This document shows, one piece after another, positions 36,483-46,994 of a stretch of DNA of 48,776 nt. The stretch lies in NCBI GenBank assembly GCA_031281255.1, contig JAITFR010000218.1, positions 1-48,776 of the forward strand, written 5' to 3'. Each line of letters opens with the position of its first letter. Position 1 is the stretch's first letter. Position numbers and translations under genes: made by a program. Under the pieces are notes generated by a model, which was given only the letters and a program-made list of their open reading frames with translations, was not told the DNA's origin and ran no database searches. Source of the stretch: Oscillospiraceae bacterium (GTDB taxonomy: Bacteria; Bacillota; Clostridia; Oscillospirales; Oscillospiraceae).

Positions 36483-36503
36483 ATTGCGGGTCAAGCCCGC
36501 AAT
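36483..36503. repeat. palindromic unit ATTGCGGG-tcaag-CCCGCAAT
   Basis: Perfect 8-bp arms. Confidence 0.85.
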
Positions 36504-36529
36504 GACGATAATCCCTAGTCCCTATTCAC

Positions 36530-36549
36530 GGGCGGATTGCCATCCGCCC
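36530..36549. repeat. palindromic unit GGGCGGAT-tgcc-ATCCGCCC (copy 2 of dispersed element)
   Basis: Perfect 8-bp arms, followed by CCTACAA as in copy 1. Confidence 0.85.
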
Positions 36550-36567
36550 CTACAACAATTCTTCTCT

Positions 36568-36700
36568 TTACTTTCTACTTTCTACTCTCTACTCTCTGTT
36601 CCCTATTCCCATAGCGAAACAAGTTTCGCATTATGAAAATGTTTCACATTTTCTTAGAGTTCTACTCTCTATTCCCTACTCACTATTCCCTATTCCCTAT
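36568..36700. repeat. degenerate heptanucleotide tracts (CTACTCT/CTATTCC) interrupted by two hairpins
   Basis: TTCTACTTTCTACTCTCTACTCTCTGTTCCCTATTCCC and TTCTACTCTCTATTCCCTACTCACTATTCCCTATTCCCTAT; hairpins at 36614-36629 and 36635-36653. Confidence 0.8.
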
Positions 36701-37887
36701 TTTGAATTAAAAATCTTAAATATTGTGTCAAACGGGTCTTCCTCTACCGGAGGTGGAGGCGGTGGTGGTGGCGGTTCGGGAGGTGGTGGTGGCGGAGCTT
36801 CAACAACCGGTGCAGCAACTTGTGCTACAGGCTCGGGTGCTCTTGAGATATTATCAACTTTTCTTGTAATAAACGGGTCATTAAACACATGAGAAGTTTT
36901 AACATTACCAAGCTCACCAGCAACTCTTGGCATATTGTCAAATCTGGTTGCAATTACTACAACACGTATCTCATCTTCCATATCTTCATCAAATGAGGCA
37001 CCAAATATAATGTTTGCATCGGGATGTGCAGCTTCCGAAACATAACTTGCTGCCATTTCGACTTCTTCTAAGTCCATATCAAGAGAGCCTGTAATACTGA
37101 TTAATACACCTCGTGCTCCTTCTATAGATGTTTCCATAAGTGGACTTGTTACTGCGGCTCTGGCTGCTTCTTCAGCCTTACCTTTACCTGCTGCATGACC
37201 AACACCCATATGTGCATAACCGGCATCTTTCATTATTGATGTAACATCAGCAAAGTCAAGGTTGATAAAACCGGTCTTTTTAATTAGCTCAGAAATACTT
37301 ACAACAGCTTGCTGCAACACACTATCAGCAATTTCAAATGCATTGGCAAATGTTAGCTTCTGCTCAGATACTGCCTTTAATCTGTCATTTGGAATGACAA
37401 GAAGTGAGTCAACCTTACCTAAAAGGTTTTTTATACCTTCTTCTGCTTGCTCCATACGACGTCTACCTTCAAAGCTGAATGGTTTTGTCACAACACCAAC
37501 AGTAAGAGCTTGAGCCTCACGTGCTATATCGGCAACAACTGGAGATGCACCGGTACCGGTTCCACCACCCATTCCGCCGGCAATAAACACCATGTCAGCA
37601 TCTTCAAGTGCTTTTGCAACACTGTTTCTGCTCTCTTCCGCAGCTTTTTTGCCAATTTCAGGACTTGAGCCTGCTCCTTGACCCATAGTTAGCTTTTCGC
37701 CAATTTGGACCTTGTTACTCGCATTTGATGCAGATAATGCAGGTTTATCAGTATTGATAGCAATAAACTCAACACCCTGAGTTCCGGCGGAGACCATTCT
37801 ATTTACGACATTGTTACCTGCTCCTCCGACTCCTGCAACTTTTATAACTACTACATTGTCGGGTGCGCTTTCTATTGAAACCGCCAT
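36697..37887 (-). CDS. ftsZ: cell division protein FtsZ (start revised from 37947)
   Basis: [40 protein letters not shown] Shine-Dalgarno before ATG 37887. Confidence 0.98.
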   Translation of the reverse strand: MAVSIESAPDNVVVIKVAGVGGAGNNVVNRMVSAGTQGVEFIAINTDKPALSASNASNKVQIGEKLTMGQGAGSSPEIGKKAAEESRNSVAKALEDADMVFIAGGMGGGTGTGASPVVADIAREAQALTVGVVTKPFSFEGRRRMEQAEEGIKNLLGKVDSLLVIPNDRLKAVSEQKLTFANAFEIADSVLQQAVVSISELIKKTGFINLDFADVTSIMKDAGYAHMGVGHAAGKGKAEEAARAAVTSPLMETSIEGARGVLISITGSLDMDLEEVEMAASYVSEAAHPDANIIFGASFDEDMEDEIRVVVIATRFDNMPRVAGELGNVKTSHVFNDPFITRKVDNISRAPEPVAQVAAPVVEAPPPPPPEPPPPPPPPPVEEDPFDTIFKIFNSK

Positions 37888-38117
37888 GTACTCATCCTCC
37901 AGTACTAATTTTTGTTCCATTTTCATTTGTATATAATCAGTATTCATATTTTACTGTATTGCGTTTTTTTATCATTTATTATTATGTAAACGCATACCGT
38001 TTGACATTTTATCTTTTTTTTACACTAAGGTCAATACTTTTCTTACAATTAGTGTGTCAATTGTATTATTTTTCATAAAAAGTGTTTTATTCACGTTAAT
38101 AATCTAGATTTATGGCA

Positions 38118-38909
38118 TTATGGTTCAGGCCAAAAGTTAACACTTCCTGATGGATCCGTCATGTTAATCACAACAAATGAACCCGGATACTCTGCGTGAA
38201 CACGTGCAATTGTAGATGGTAAAATACCAAGCTTATGTCTAAGATCACGAATACCACCCAATATTACCTTATACATAGTCGAATAACCAAAGTTAATGTT
38301 AACTATATTTGATACATCCAAGAAATCTACATTATCTGCAATTCCTTCATTTTCCATTGCTGCTAATATATCTTGCATATGTTGATATGCGGTTTCTGCA
38401 ATTAGTCCATCAATTCTCGGGTGATTTCCAACTGTAGCACTAGAGATTTCTAAACCTCGTATCTGTATCATTTTAACTCCATTGATTTCTATAAAACCAT
38501 CTGTTGAGTTTGGAAATATCTCAAGTATTCTACCTGTAGAATCAATTAGCAACAAATCACCTGCAAAATATATAGTTGCTATAGGAGTGCTTTCTGTAAC
38601 CTCAATATTCACTGCATTTGGTAATGTCCTTGTAACATCAGCATTACTAATATACGGCAGTTCCCTGCGAACATTTTGAGATATTCTATCTGTGTTCATA
38701 AACATCATTCCATCACCTCTTGTGATACCCGATGCTTCTATAATCATCTCATATGTATAGTATGAATTACCACTCACTCTCACCTGTGTTACACGAAGAA
38801 AAGCACTAAGCCCAATTACAGTCATTATTGTAATAAGTATTAAACCTACTGTTATATATACAGCCGAGCGTTTGCTAAACTGGCGTCTACTACTTCTGGT
38901 CATAGTCAC
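38118..38909 (-). CDS. ftsQ: cell division protein FtsQ/DivIB (POTRA)
   Basis: TM then VTQVRVSGNSYYTYEMIIEASGI...LPNAVNIEVTES. Confidence 0.88.
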   Translation of the reverse strand: MTMTRSSRRQFSKRSAVYITVGLILITIMTVIGLSAFLRVTQVRVSGNSYYTYEMIIEASGITRGDGMMFMNTDRISQNVRRELPYISNADVTRTLPNAVNIEVTESTPIATIYFAGDLLLIDSTGRILEIFPNSTDGFIEINGVKMIQIRGLEISSATVGNHPRIDGLIAETAYQHMQDILAAMENEGIADNVDFLDVSNIVNINFGYSTMYKVILGGIRDLRHKLGILPSTIARVHAEYPGSFVVINMTDPSGSVNFWPEP

Positions 38910-38923
38910 ATCCTTTCAAAATC

Positions 38924-40006
38924 TCATGTATCACCTAAGATAATATCAACAATTTCTTTTGCTGCATCAGGCATTGCTATTTTTTTAAGTGCTTCTGACA
39001 TACGTTGTAGTTTCACATTGTCTGATAATAATGTTGTAACAGTGTTGTAAAGTATTCCACCTGTACACTCTTTCTCTAAAATCACTTCTGCTCCTCCTAT
39101 GCTCTGTAGTTTTTCGGCATTTCTTAGTTGGACATTGTCCGGTACATATGGTGATGGTACAATTACTGATGGTTTTCCAAGTGCTGTTACTTCAGCTAAA
39201 GTTGTTGCTCCACCTCTGCATAATGCGATATCAGCACTTTTCATTACCTCTGCCATATTATCAATATATTTTCTAACATCTGTGGTTGGTTTGTTTGTTT
39301 TATTTCTTAAAGCTTCACCACTGTTTCCTGTTGCATGAATATGATAAAACTTTTTTTCCTTGTTGTTTAATTCTACAAACTCTTCCATCATAATATTCAT
39401 TTTTTCTGCTCCGAGAGAACCCCAAAATGAGAGTACTAATGGTTTGTCATAAGTTTTATGAGTTGTCTCGGTTGTTATTTCTTCTGAAAAATCTTTACGA
39501 AGTGGTGTTCCTGTGAATATTACATGCTTTGCTTTTTTGTATTGTTCTTCACTATTTGGAAATGCTGTCATAATTATATCTACATGTGAACATAAAGCTT
39601 TTGTTGTCATACCCGAAGCAGCATTTTGTTCATGAAGAAAAGTTTTTATCTTTAGTCTTACTGCTTCTCTTAATATTGGATAACAAATATAACCACCGGT
39701 TCCTATAACTGCTACAGGTTTTAATTTATTTAGTATTTCTCTGGCTTTGCTTCTGGCAAATACAACATTTTTTACGGTTTTTATGTTATAAATTATATCT
39801 TTTGGTTTTATACCACGTTTAACCCCTGTCATTTTTATATTTATTAGTTCATAACCTGCTGCTTTAATTAAACGGTTTTCCATTTCACGGTTAGCACCTA
39901 TAAACACAACATTAGCTTCCGGAAGTCTTTTTTTTATTTCATCTGCGATACCTAAAGCCGGATTTATATGCCCTGCTGTACCACTACAAACAAATAAATA
40001 TGTCAT
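38924..40006 (-). CDS. murG: UDP-GlcNAc:lipid I GlcNAc transferase MurG (start revised from 40078)
   Basis: FVCSGTAGHINPALGIADEI; ALCRGGATTLAEVTALGKPSVIVPSPY. Confidence 0.95.
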   Translation of the reverse strand: MTYLFVCSGTAGHINPALGIADEIKKRLPEANVVFIGANREMENRLIKAAGYELINIKMTGVKRGIKPKDIIYNIKTVKNVVFARSKAREILNKLKPVAVIGTGGYICYPILREAVRLKIKTFLHEQNAASGMTTKALCSHVDIIMTAFPNSEEQYKKAKHVIFTGTPLRKDFSEEITTETTHKTYDKPLVLSFWGSLGAEKMNIMMEEFVELNNKEKKFYHIHATGNSGEALRNKTNKPTTDVRKYIDNMAEVMKSADIALCRGGATTLAEVTALGKPSVIVPSPYVPDNVQLRNAEKLQSIGGAEVILEKECTGGILYNTVTTLLSDNVKLQRMSEALKKIAMPDAAKEIVDIILGDT

Positions 40007-40025
40007 AAAAACTCCGTCCTCTACC

Positions 40026-41360
40026 TTATACGGTATTTTTCTCTTTAGTAGGTGCAGGTATTTCTCGAGAAATTGCAAGAATTATCCCGATTTGAATTAA
40101 TTGTAACCAAAGAGCAGTTCCACCGTAACTAAAGAATGGCAGAGATATTCCCGTAGCCGGCAGAAGGTTCGCAACAACTGCAATATTCAGAAACACTTGC
40201 AAGGCTAATAAACTTGTTATTCCTATGATAACTAATGTTCCAAACTTATCATTAGCATGTATTGCCAGCCAATAACCACGCACTATCAATAAAGCAAAGA
40301 GCATTAATATCAGCATAGCACCTATAAAACCCAGCTCTTCACTTACTATCGCAAAAATATAATCATTATGCTCCTCCGGTAAGTACAGAAACTTCTGTCT
40401 GCTTTGTCCAAGTCCTAAACCTAATAGACCTCCTGAACCAACAGCATTTAATGATTGACGTATTTGAAAACCACTACCAAGTGGATCACTATCAGGGTTC
40501 ATCCAGGCGTTTATTCGTCTTCCTTCGTAACCTAAAGCACTAAAATCTGCTGTTGTTCTAATTGTTTCCATTGACAGCATATCACTTAAAGATAAATCCG
40601 GATCTGCTGCACGCATTTGAAAAAAGATTAACCCGCCTACCATAGCAGCAAGTATAGCAGTTACCATCAAAAACCATCTAAACTGTGTACCACCTGCAAA
40701 CATCATAACAGCTGTTAAAGCAACTACAATAATCATAGCTGACATATGTGGTTGCATTCTGAGTAAAACTACAATAATCCCTGTAATAACAGCAAATGGT
40801 ATAACTCCGAACTTAAAGGTTTTCATACGTTTATCTTTTAATCTGCATATCATTTGCGAAAATGCTAAAATCAAAGCTAATTTTGCAATTTCTGATGGCT
40901 GGAATGTCAGCATACCATTTTCACCACCAAGTCCAATCCATCTTCTTGCCCCATTTGCACGAATCCCAATTATTGGTACCAGTATTAGTAAAATAATAGC
41001 TACGAGTAATATTTGCATTGAAAAACGATTAAATACTTTGCTGCTAATTCGTGATACAACAAGCATCAAAACTATGCCAGTTATAGCAAATGTGAACTGT
41101 CTAAAGAATAATCTTAATGGTTCACTGTTATTATATGAACCACGTGCAAAACTTGCCGAGAGAACCATAATCAGACCAATTAATAATATTACTATAGTTA
41201 AAACAAGCATTGGTTTGTCAATGCCCGGTGATTTAACCTTTGAACCGGACAATTCATCTGATAACTCACGGTCGTCCCACAAGAAAAAACCGGAATCACC
41301 AAAGTCAGCTTCATGCTCACCATAACTATTAATGTTTCTTACGTTCTCTTCATTTGCCAT
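40026..41360 (-). CDS. ftsW: SEDS peptidoglycan polymerase FtsW
   Basis: Multi-TM; GLGLGQSRQKFLYLPEEHNDYIFAIVSEELGFIGA; SLPFFSYGGTALW. Confidence 0.95.
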   Translation of the reverse strand: MANEENVRNINSYGEHEADFGDSGFFLWDDRELSDELSGSKVKSPGIDKPMLVLTIVILLIGLIMVLSASFARGSYNNSEPLRLFFRQFTFAITGIVLMLVVSRISSKVFNRFSMQILLVAIILLILVPIIGIRANGARRWIGLGGENGMLTFQPSEIAKLALILAFSQMICRLKDKRMKTFKFGVIPFAVITGIIVVLLRMQPHMSAMIIVVALTAVMMFAGGTQFRWFLMVTAILAAMVGGLIFFQMRAADPDLSLSDMLSMETIRTTADFSALGYEGRRINAWMNPDSDPLGSGFQIRQSLNAVGSGGLLGLGLGQSRQKFLYLPEEHNDYIFAIVSEELGFIGAMLILMLFALLIVRGYWLAIHANDKFGTLVIIGITSLLALQVFLNIAVVANLLPATGISLPFFSYGGTALWLQLIQIGIILAISREIPAPTKEKNTV

Positions 41361-41408
41361 TGTAATAGCTAAACCCTTTCATTTATTTTTATTACTTTGA
41401 CTAATATT

Positions 41409-42404
41409 CTATCTTACAGACACACCAAAATATGATAATACTGCAAAAATTATTGATGTTGTTGTAAATACTACAAATATTTTGCGTTCACTCCACCCTA
41501 ACATTTCAAAATGATGATGTATAGGAGCCATTTTGAAAATACGTTTTCCTTTTGATATTTTAAAGTAACTAACTTGAATAATATCTGATAACGCTTCAAC
41601 AAAGTATACAAATCCTAAAACAACTAAGATAACCGGCATATCAAGAGCAAACGCTAATGCACAGACTATTCCACCCAGAAACATTGACCCTGTATCACCC
41701 ATAAATATTTTTGCCGGATTGAAGTTGAAAAATAGAAATACAGTAAGTCCTGCTATTACCGCTATAGCTACAATACCAACTGATATATCACCCCAAATAA
41801 ATGCAATTACAGCAAAAAATACAATTACCGGAATAGTTACCCCTGTCGCAAGACCATCTACACCATCAGTAAGATTTACAGAGTTTACAGTGCCCACAAT
41901 TACAAATGACGCAAAGAAATAATAAAGAATAGGGTGTGTCGTAAATGTTGTGTTAAAAAAAGGTATATAAATATGAGTTGATAATTCTAAATATGAATCC
42001 ATTAATAATACAAAAATTGATGAAATTAAAAGTTGTAATACAATTTTATGCCATGCTTTTAATCCAAGATTTCTTTTTTTCTTGACCTTTTCATAATCAT
42101 CAATAAATCCGATTAAAGAAAATAACAAAGCAAAACATAGTATAAAAATAATCTCAAAGTTACCGTTCATAAACTCTTTTATACCAACTGCTATAGATGC
42201 AACAACAACACCTGATATAAATATAAAACCACCCATTGTTGGTGTCCCCTGTTTATTCATGTGCCAAACAGGTCCGTCTTCTTGTATTTTTTGCCCGGCT
42301 TTAACTCTTCTGAGAACAGGAATCAATAAAAACGCAGCTATTAATGATATTAACAGGGCTATTACAAAAGTAATTGAATAAGTAATAATCATACTAATGA
42401 CCAC
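41409..42404 (-). CDS. mraY: phospho-MurNAc-pentapeptide transferase MraY
   Basis: GTPTMGGFIFI; NLTDGVDGLATG; FMGDTGSMFLGG; MAPIHHHFE. Confidence 0.97.
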   Translation of the reverse strand: MVISMIITYSITFVIALLISLIAAFLLIPVLRRVKAGQKIQEDGPVWHMNKQGTPTMGGFIFISGVVVASIAVGIKEFMNGNFEIIFILCFALLFSLIGFIDDYEKVKKKRNLGLKAWHKIVLQLLISSIFVLLMDSYLELSTHIYIPFFNTTFTTHPILYYFFASFVIVGTVNSVNLTDGVDGLATGVTIPVIVFFAVIAFIWGDISVGIVAIAVIAGLTVFLFFNFNPAKIFMGDTGSMFLGGIVCALAFALDMPVILVVLGFVYFVEALSDIIQVSYFKISKGKRIFKMAPIHHHFEMLGWSERKIFVVFTTTSIIFAVLSYFGVSVR

Positions 42405-43900
42405 GCCTTTCCACTAAGCTCCAGTCCTTCTTCTGATACTTTACGCTCTTGTATACGTTGATTTTTAAAGTATTCTGCTACAACTTCCCTGTCATCAAAA
42501 TCGATTTTATCCTCACCGATTATTTGATACGTTTCATGTCCTTTTCCTGCAATTATTAAAACATCACCGGATTTTAATCCTGCCAGTGCTGTGTTAATGG
42601 CTTCATGTCTGCTTAATATACTTTTATATGAAGTATATGACTCGTTAATTCCACTTAAAATATCAGCTATTATATCAGCAGGCTCTTCAGTTCTTGGGTT
42701 ATCAGTTGTTATATAAACAAAATCAGAAAGTAGAGCAGCAATCTCACCCATCAAAGAACGTTTAGATTTATCCCGGTCTCCACCGCATCCAAATAATGTT
42801 ATAACCTTTCCTCTTGTAAACTCACGAGCTGCTTTAATTATGCTTCTTAACGCATCCGGTGTATGAGCATAATCAATCAAAACTGTAAAATCCTGTCCGG
42901 TATATAAAATCTCTGCTCTACCCTTAACACCTTGACTGCTTTTTAATGCAGTTATGATATTTTCAATTTCAAACTCAAAAATTGAAACCGCAGCAATGGC
43001 TGCCAGTGCATTATATACAGTAAACAAACCGGGAATATTTACCTCAACCCTGTTAATTTCTCCTACAGTTATAACGCAAAACTCAGTTTTATCAGTAAAT
43101 AACTTAACATCCTTACCAACAAACTTTGCACTGTTGTTATTTACAGCGAAAGTAGATACATTCCCTGTACAATTTTCCAACATAGTATTGGCAAAGGGAT
43201 CATCAATGTTAATAATTGCGTTTTTACAGCTTTTAAATAACAATGATTTTGCAAGTGCATACTCCTCCATTGTTTCGTGAAAATCTAAATGCTCCGGTGT
43301 TAGATTTGTAAAAACTCCAATATCAAACTCTATACCAAATACTCTATGAAGGTGAAGAGCATGTGATGAAGCTTCCATAACAACATACTCACAGTTTTCA
43401 AGTACCATTTTATCCAAGAGTTTTTGTACTTCAAACGATTCAGGTGTTGTTAACTCAGATGGTAGCTCTCTATCTCCAATAAAATTGCCATTAGTTCCTA
43501 TTAATCCAACTTTTTTACTTGAGCATTTTTCGAGAACATGCTTAATTAAGTAAGTTACACTTGTTTTACCATTTGTACCGGTCACACCGATAATTTTTAC
43601 TTTTTTCGCAGGATATTTAAACCAAACCGCAGAAACTATCGAAAGTGCAATTCTGGAATCTTTTACTAAAATATATGGCACAGAAATCTCCGGCTCTTCT
43701 TCACAAATTACGCAAACAACTCCCTTTTCTACAGCTTCTTCTATGTATTTATGCCCATCATGTTTATAACCACGTATTGCTACAAAAATCTCACCGGTCC
43801 GAATAACTCTTGTGTCATAAGAAACTCCAAGTATGTGCATATCTAAATCGGCACACACCTTAATAGTTTCTAACTTCTCCAACAGTTCTCTAAGTAGCAT
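42389..43900 (-). CDS. murE: UDP-MurNAc-tripeptide synthetase MurE (meso-DAP type)
   Basis: GVTGTNGKTSVTYL; TTDNPRTEEP (DNPR meso-DAP signature). Confidence 0.96.
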   Translation of the reverse strand: MLLRELLEKLETIKVCADLDMHILGVSYDTRVIRTGEIFVAIRGYKHDGHKYIEEAVEKGVVCVICEEEPEISVPYILVKDSRIALSIVSAVWFKYPAKKVKIIGVTGTNGKTSVTYLIKHVLEKCSSKKVGLIGTNGNFIGDRELPSELTTPESFEVQKLLDKMVLENCEYVVMEASSHALHLHRVFGIEFDIGVFTNLTPEHLDFHETMEEYALAKSLLFKSCKNAIINIDDPFANTMLENCTGNVSTFAVNNNSAKFVGKDVKLFTDKTEFCVITVGEINRVEVNIPGLFTVYNALAAIAAVSIFEFEIENIITALKSSQGVKGRAEILYTGQDFTVLIDYAHTPDALRSIIKAAREFTRGKVITLFGCGGDRDKSKRSLMGEIAALLSDFVYITTDNPRTEEPADIIADILSGINESYTSYKSILSRHEAINTALAGLKSGDVLIIAGKGHETYQIIGEDKIDFDDREVVAEYFKNQRIQERKVSEEGLELSGKAWSLV

Positions 43901-43954
43901 ATCTTTTTTCCTCTTGTTTAGTACTAATTTAATACATTAAGAATTATTCATTAT

Positions 43955-46345
43955 TTAGTTTCTTCTTCGTTCTGCCGCATCAGCATCAATTAACGTTACC
44001 TCAACAACAGAGCCAAATTGCACTTCTCGACCGGCCGGTATAGATTGTACAGAAACTAAAGCTTTACTATCTGACTTTGGAGCACCAGTAGTTCTGATAA
44101 ACAAACCTCTTTCAGTAAGTGCATTTCTTGCTTGTGAGAAGCTTAAATCACCCAGATGTGGCACAACTACTTGCTCACGAGGTACATCTTCACCTGCATA
44201 TAAAATAACTTCTGTTCCTGATGCAACAAATGCGTTTGGTGATGGAACTTGTCCTGTTATTAGCTCTCCTGAACCAATAACTTTATATGTAAAACCTTGA
44301 CCCTCTAGCAACGTTTGTGCTGACTCAACATTTCTACCTGTAACCCTCGGTACATGAACATTTATATCTGCTATGTCATCATCTGTATAATTTGGCAGTA
44401 TACCTAAGCTCATTGGCAGAATATCAGCGAGCATTTTACCAACAACCGGTGCTGCCATCGTTCCGCCGCTGATGTATATTCCGGTATCATGACTGGGTGT
44501 ATCAAGAAGTAATAGTATCATAATTTCCGGATTGTCAGCAGGAGCAAAGCCTATAAATGATGTTATATAATCTTTATTAGAGTTATCATCTTCATCTCTG
44601 ATTGCAAGCTGTTCTATGTTTTCAGATGTACCGGTTTTTCCACCAACCCTATAGCCTCTGACACCTGCATTTTTACCGGTACCATCTGTTACTACACCTT
44701 CCATAAGACTTCTTACCAGTGCTGATGTTTCATTACTTATAACTTGTCTTACAACAGTAGGTTCATTAGCTTCAATGATATTTCCATCAGAATCAGTAAT
44801 TTGTTTTACTATATATGGTTGCATTAAATATCCACCATTAACTGTTGCTGCTGCCGCTGTAATCATTTGAATTGGTGTTATTCTGAATGTTTGTCCAAAT
44901 GATGCAGATGCAAGCTGAGTTTGATTGTTTCTATCGACAAATACGTTTCTGTCCCACCATAAACTACGACCTTCTGCGGCTGTATCTAAGCCGGTTGCAC
45001 CAAAAAATCCGAATGCTTCAATATATTTATAGAACTTTGGTGCTGTCACTCGTAAACCCATTTCTACACATGCAACATTGCACGAGTTTTGAAATGCTGT
45101 ACTTAATGTCATTTCACCATGACCCCATCTACGCCAACAATTACGTGATGATACATCATCAAATAAACGTACATCAATTGAACCATGACAATGAAACACA
45201 CTATTCATATTTGCGGCATTTTCTTCAAGTGCCATAGCAAGAGTAATTAACTTAAAGACTGAACCGGGCTCATACGAGTCTGCAATGGCTCTGTTTCTCC
45301 ACTGCTTAAACTGTGCATTTCGAAATGCTTCATCAAACTCTTCTTCATCTTCAATATGGCTTAGTCTCTCCATTTCAGAGTCACTTAGTCTTAAAAAATT
45401 ATTCGGATCAAAGGTTGGATAGTTTGCAATCGCTAGTATTTCACCGGTTCTGGGATCCATAGCAATACAAATCGCACCACCTAAAATATCATAATCAATG
45501 ATAGCTTGAGCAAGATGTTTTTCGATGTAATATTGAATAGATAAGTCTGTGGTGAGTGTTATATTATTCCCATGTTGTGCTTCGTAATAATCTCCAAACC
45601 CTGCAAGCATAAGCTCTGTACCTTTTGCATTTGTCAGTCTGATTATTCTGCCGTCAACTCCGGTTAAGTGTGAGTCAAGTCTTCGTTCAATTCCATCTAA
45701 ACCATTATTATCCATACCTACAAATCCAAGAATCTGACTGGCAAGGGCGTCGTTTGGATAATATCTCATTGTTGCCGGCTCAAAATGTATTCCTTTTAGT
45801 TTATATTCTTTTATAAACTCTCTTACTCTTTCTGTTTCATCACTTTGTACTCTGTGTTTAATAACTTGATATTGTGAGTTTGTTCTACCTATTCTCTCCA
45901 TTATGACACTAAAATCTACACCTAATATATATGATAAACCCTCTGCAACAAATCTTGAATCTTGTTCAGTTAATGACATTTCTAACGGACTGATAAATAC
46001 ATTTTCTACAGGTCCGCTCATTGCTAGAATTCTGTTGTTTCTATCAAATATTGTACCTCTTGATGCTTTAATACTTGTTTCACGCAACTGACCGCTAAGT
46101 GTACGTGATTCATAATAAGAATTATTTACAATTTGGATATCATATAAACGTACTGCAAGTACTACAAACGCAACAATTCCACAAACTGTTAAAAGAAACA
46201 ATGTACGGATAAGAAGACCTCTGCTTAATCGTTGCTCACCTTTTCGTTTTCTTAGGTTTTCGTTACCTATTGTTCGTGGTCTTCTATCTGTCCCTTTTCC
46301 GGAACCGACTCTTATTCCACCAGACATAGTTTGAATTCCCTTCAT
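43955..46345 (-). CDS. class B PBP (FtsI/SpoVD-like) with C-terminal PASTA domains
   Basis: YEPGSVFKLIT, SCNVA, VGGKTGTSEN; two PASTA-like units VPRVTGRN, VPHLGDLS. Confidence 0.95.
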   Translation of the reverse strand: MKGIQTMSGGIRVGSGKGTDRRPRTIGNENLRKRKGEQRLSRGLLIRTLFLLTVCGIVAFVVLAVRLYDIQIVNNSYYESRTLSGQLRETSIKASRGTIFDRNNRILAMSGPVENVFISPLEMSLTEQDSRFVAEGLSYILGVDFSVIMERIGRTNSQYQVIKHRVQSDETERVREFIKEYKLKGIHFEPATMRYYPNDALASQILGFVGMDNNGLDGIERRLDSHLTGVDGRIIRLTNAKGTELMLAGFGDYYEAQHGNNITLTTDLSIQYYIEKHLAQAIIDYDILGGAICIAMDPRTGEILAIANYPTFDPNNFLRLSDSEMERLSHIEDEEEFDEAFRNAQFKQWRNRAIADSYEPGSVFKLITLAMALEENAANMNSVFHCHGSIDVRLFDDVSSRNCWRRWGHGEMTLSTAFQNSCNVACVEMGLRVTAPKFYKYIEAFGFFGATGLDTAAEGRSLWWDRNVFVDRNNQTQLASASFGQTFRITPIQMITAAAATVNGGYLMQPYIVKQITDSDGNIIEANEPTVVRQVISNETSALVRSLMEGVVTDGTGKNAGVRGYRVGGKTGTSENIEQLAIRDEDDNSNKDYITSFIGFAPADNPEIMILLLLDTPSHDTGIYISGGTMAAPVVGKMLADILPMSLGILPNYTDDDIADINVHVPRVTGRNVESAQTLLEGQGFTYKVIGSGELITGQVPSPNAFVASGTEVILYAGEDVPREQVVVPHLGDLSFSQARNALTERGLFIRTTGAPKSDSKALVSVQSIPAGREVQFGSVVEVTLIDADAAERRRN

Positions 46346-46427
46346 TTCTTGATTAATGCTCTAACTATCCCACATTAATCGGTCACGAGGTTCCCTCCCC
46401 GAAACTAATGCCACTTAATCAACAAAT

Positions 46428-46979
46428 CTATCCACTTCTAAAATAACTTGTTAAAGACTTTATAAAATCTGCAAACCCTTGCACAGTTCTTTCTTCACCG
46501 GTATCTAATACAAGGGCACTATCACGAGCTATTGTATTGATTGTTATAATTTGAGTTGCATCCGGTCTTGACATACCAAGCTCGTCTCTTGCAATACGCT
46601 CTACTTCTTTTATATTTATACTACTTTCAAAAGCAAGTTCTAAGGCTCTGTGAATCTCAGTAAGCTCTCTCAGCTGTCCTGTAAGTCTCACCGCTTCAGT
46701 TGCAGACTCGTGGTAGCTAACTTGTGCAAGTACAACCAGAATTAAAAGTACAGAGACTACTAAAGTGCCAACTATTGCAAAAAATGATATACCCGGAGCA
46801 TTTTTTACTTCATTAAACACTTTTATATTACTTTTTTGCTTTTGACGCTTTTTTTCGTTTACTTGCGGTCTGGTAGTAACCGGTTTTCGAACACAAATAG
46901 TTTTTGCATCAGCAGGAGCATCAATTACATGAACAGTAGTGCTATTGTTATAACCTAACGCATTTGCTTTACTTGTCAT
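46428..46979 (-). CDS. ftsL: cell division protein FtsL-like
   Basis: Short bitopic coiled-coil protein at ftsL position; INIKEVERIARDELGMSRPD. Confidence 0.8.
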   Translation of the reverse strand: MTSKANALGYNNSTTVHVIDAPADAKTICVRKPVTTRPQVNEKKRQKQKSNIKVFNEVKNAPGISFFAIVGTLVVSVLLILVVLAQVSYHESATEAVRLTGQLRELTEIHRALELAFESSINIKEVERIARDELGMSRPDATQIITINTIARDSALVLDTGEERTVQGFADFIKSLTSYFRSG

Positions 46980-46994
46980 TTTTTAGCATCCTTT

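Noticed and set aside
36568-36700. CRISPR or telomere-like array
   Set aside because: Repeat unit is only 7 bp and degenerate, with no spacer structure; better described as STRR-like.
39997-40078. MurG N-terminal extension MQFLEKYLHLLKRKIPYKVEDGVF
   Set aside because: Overlaps the ftsW 3' end; the conserved MurG start is MTYLFVCSGTAGH at 40006.
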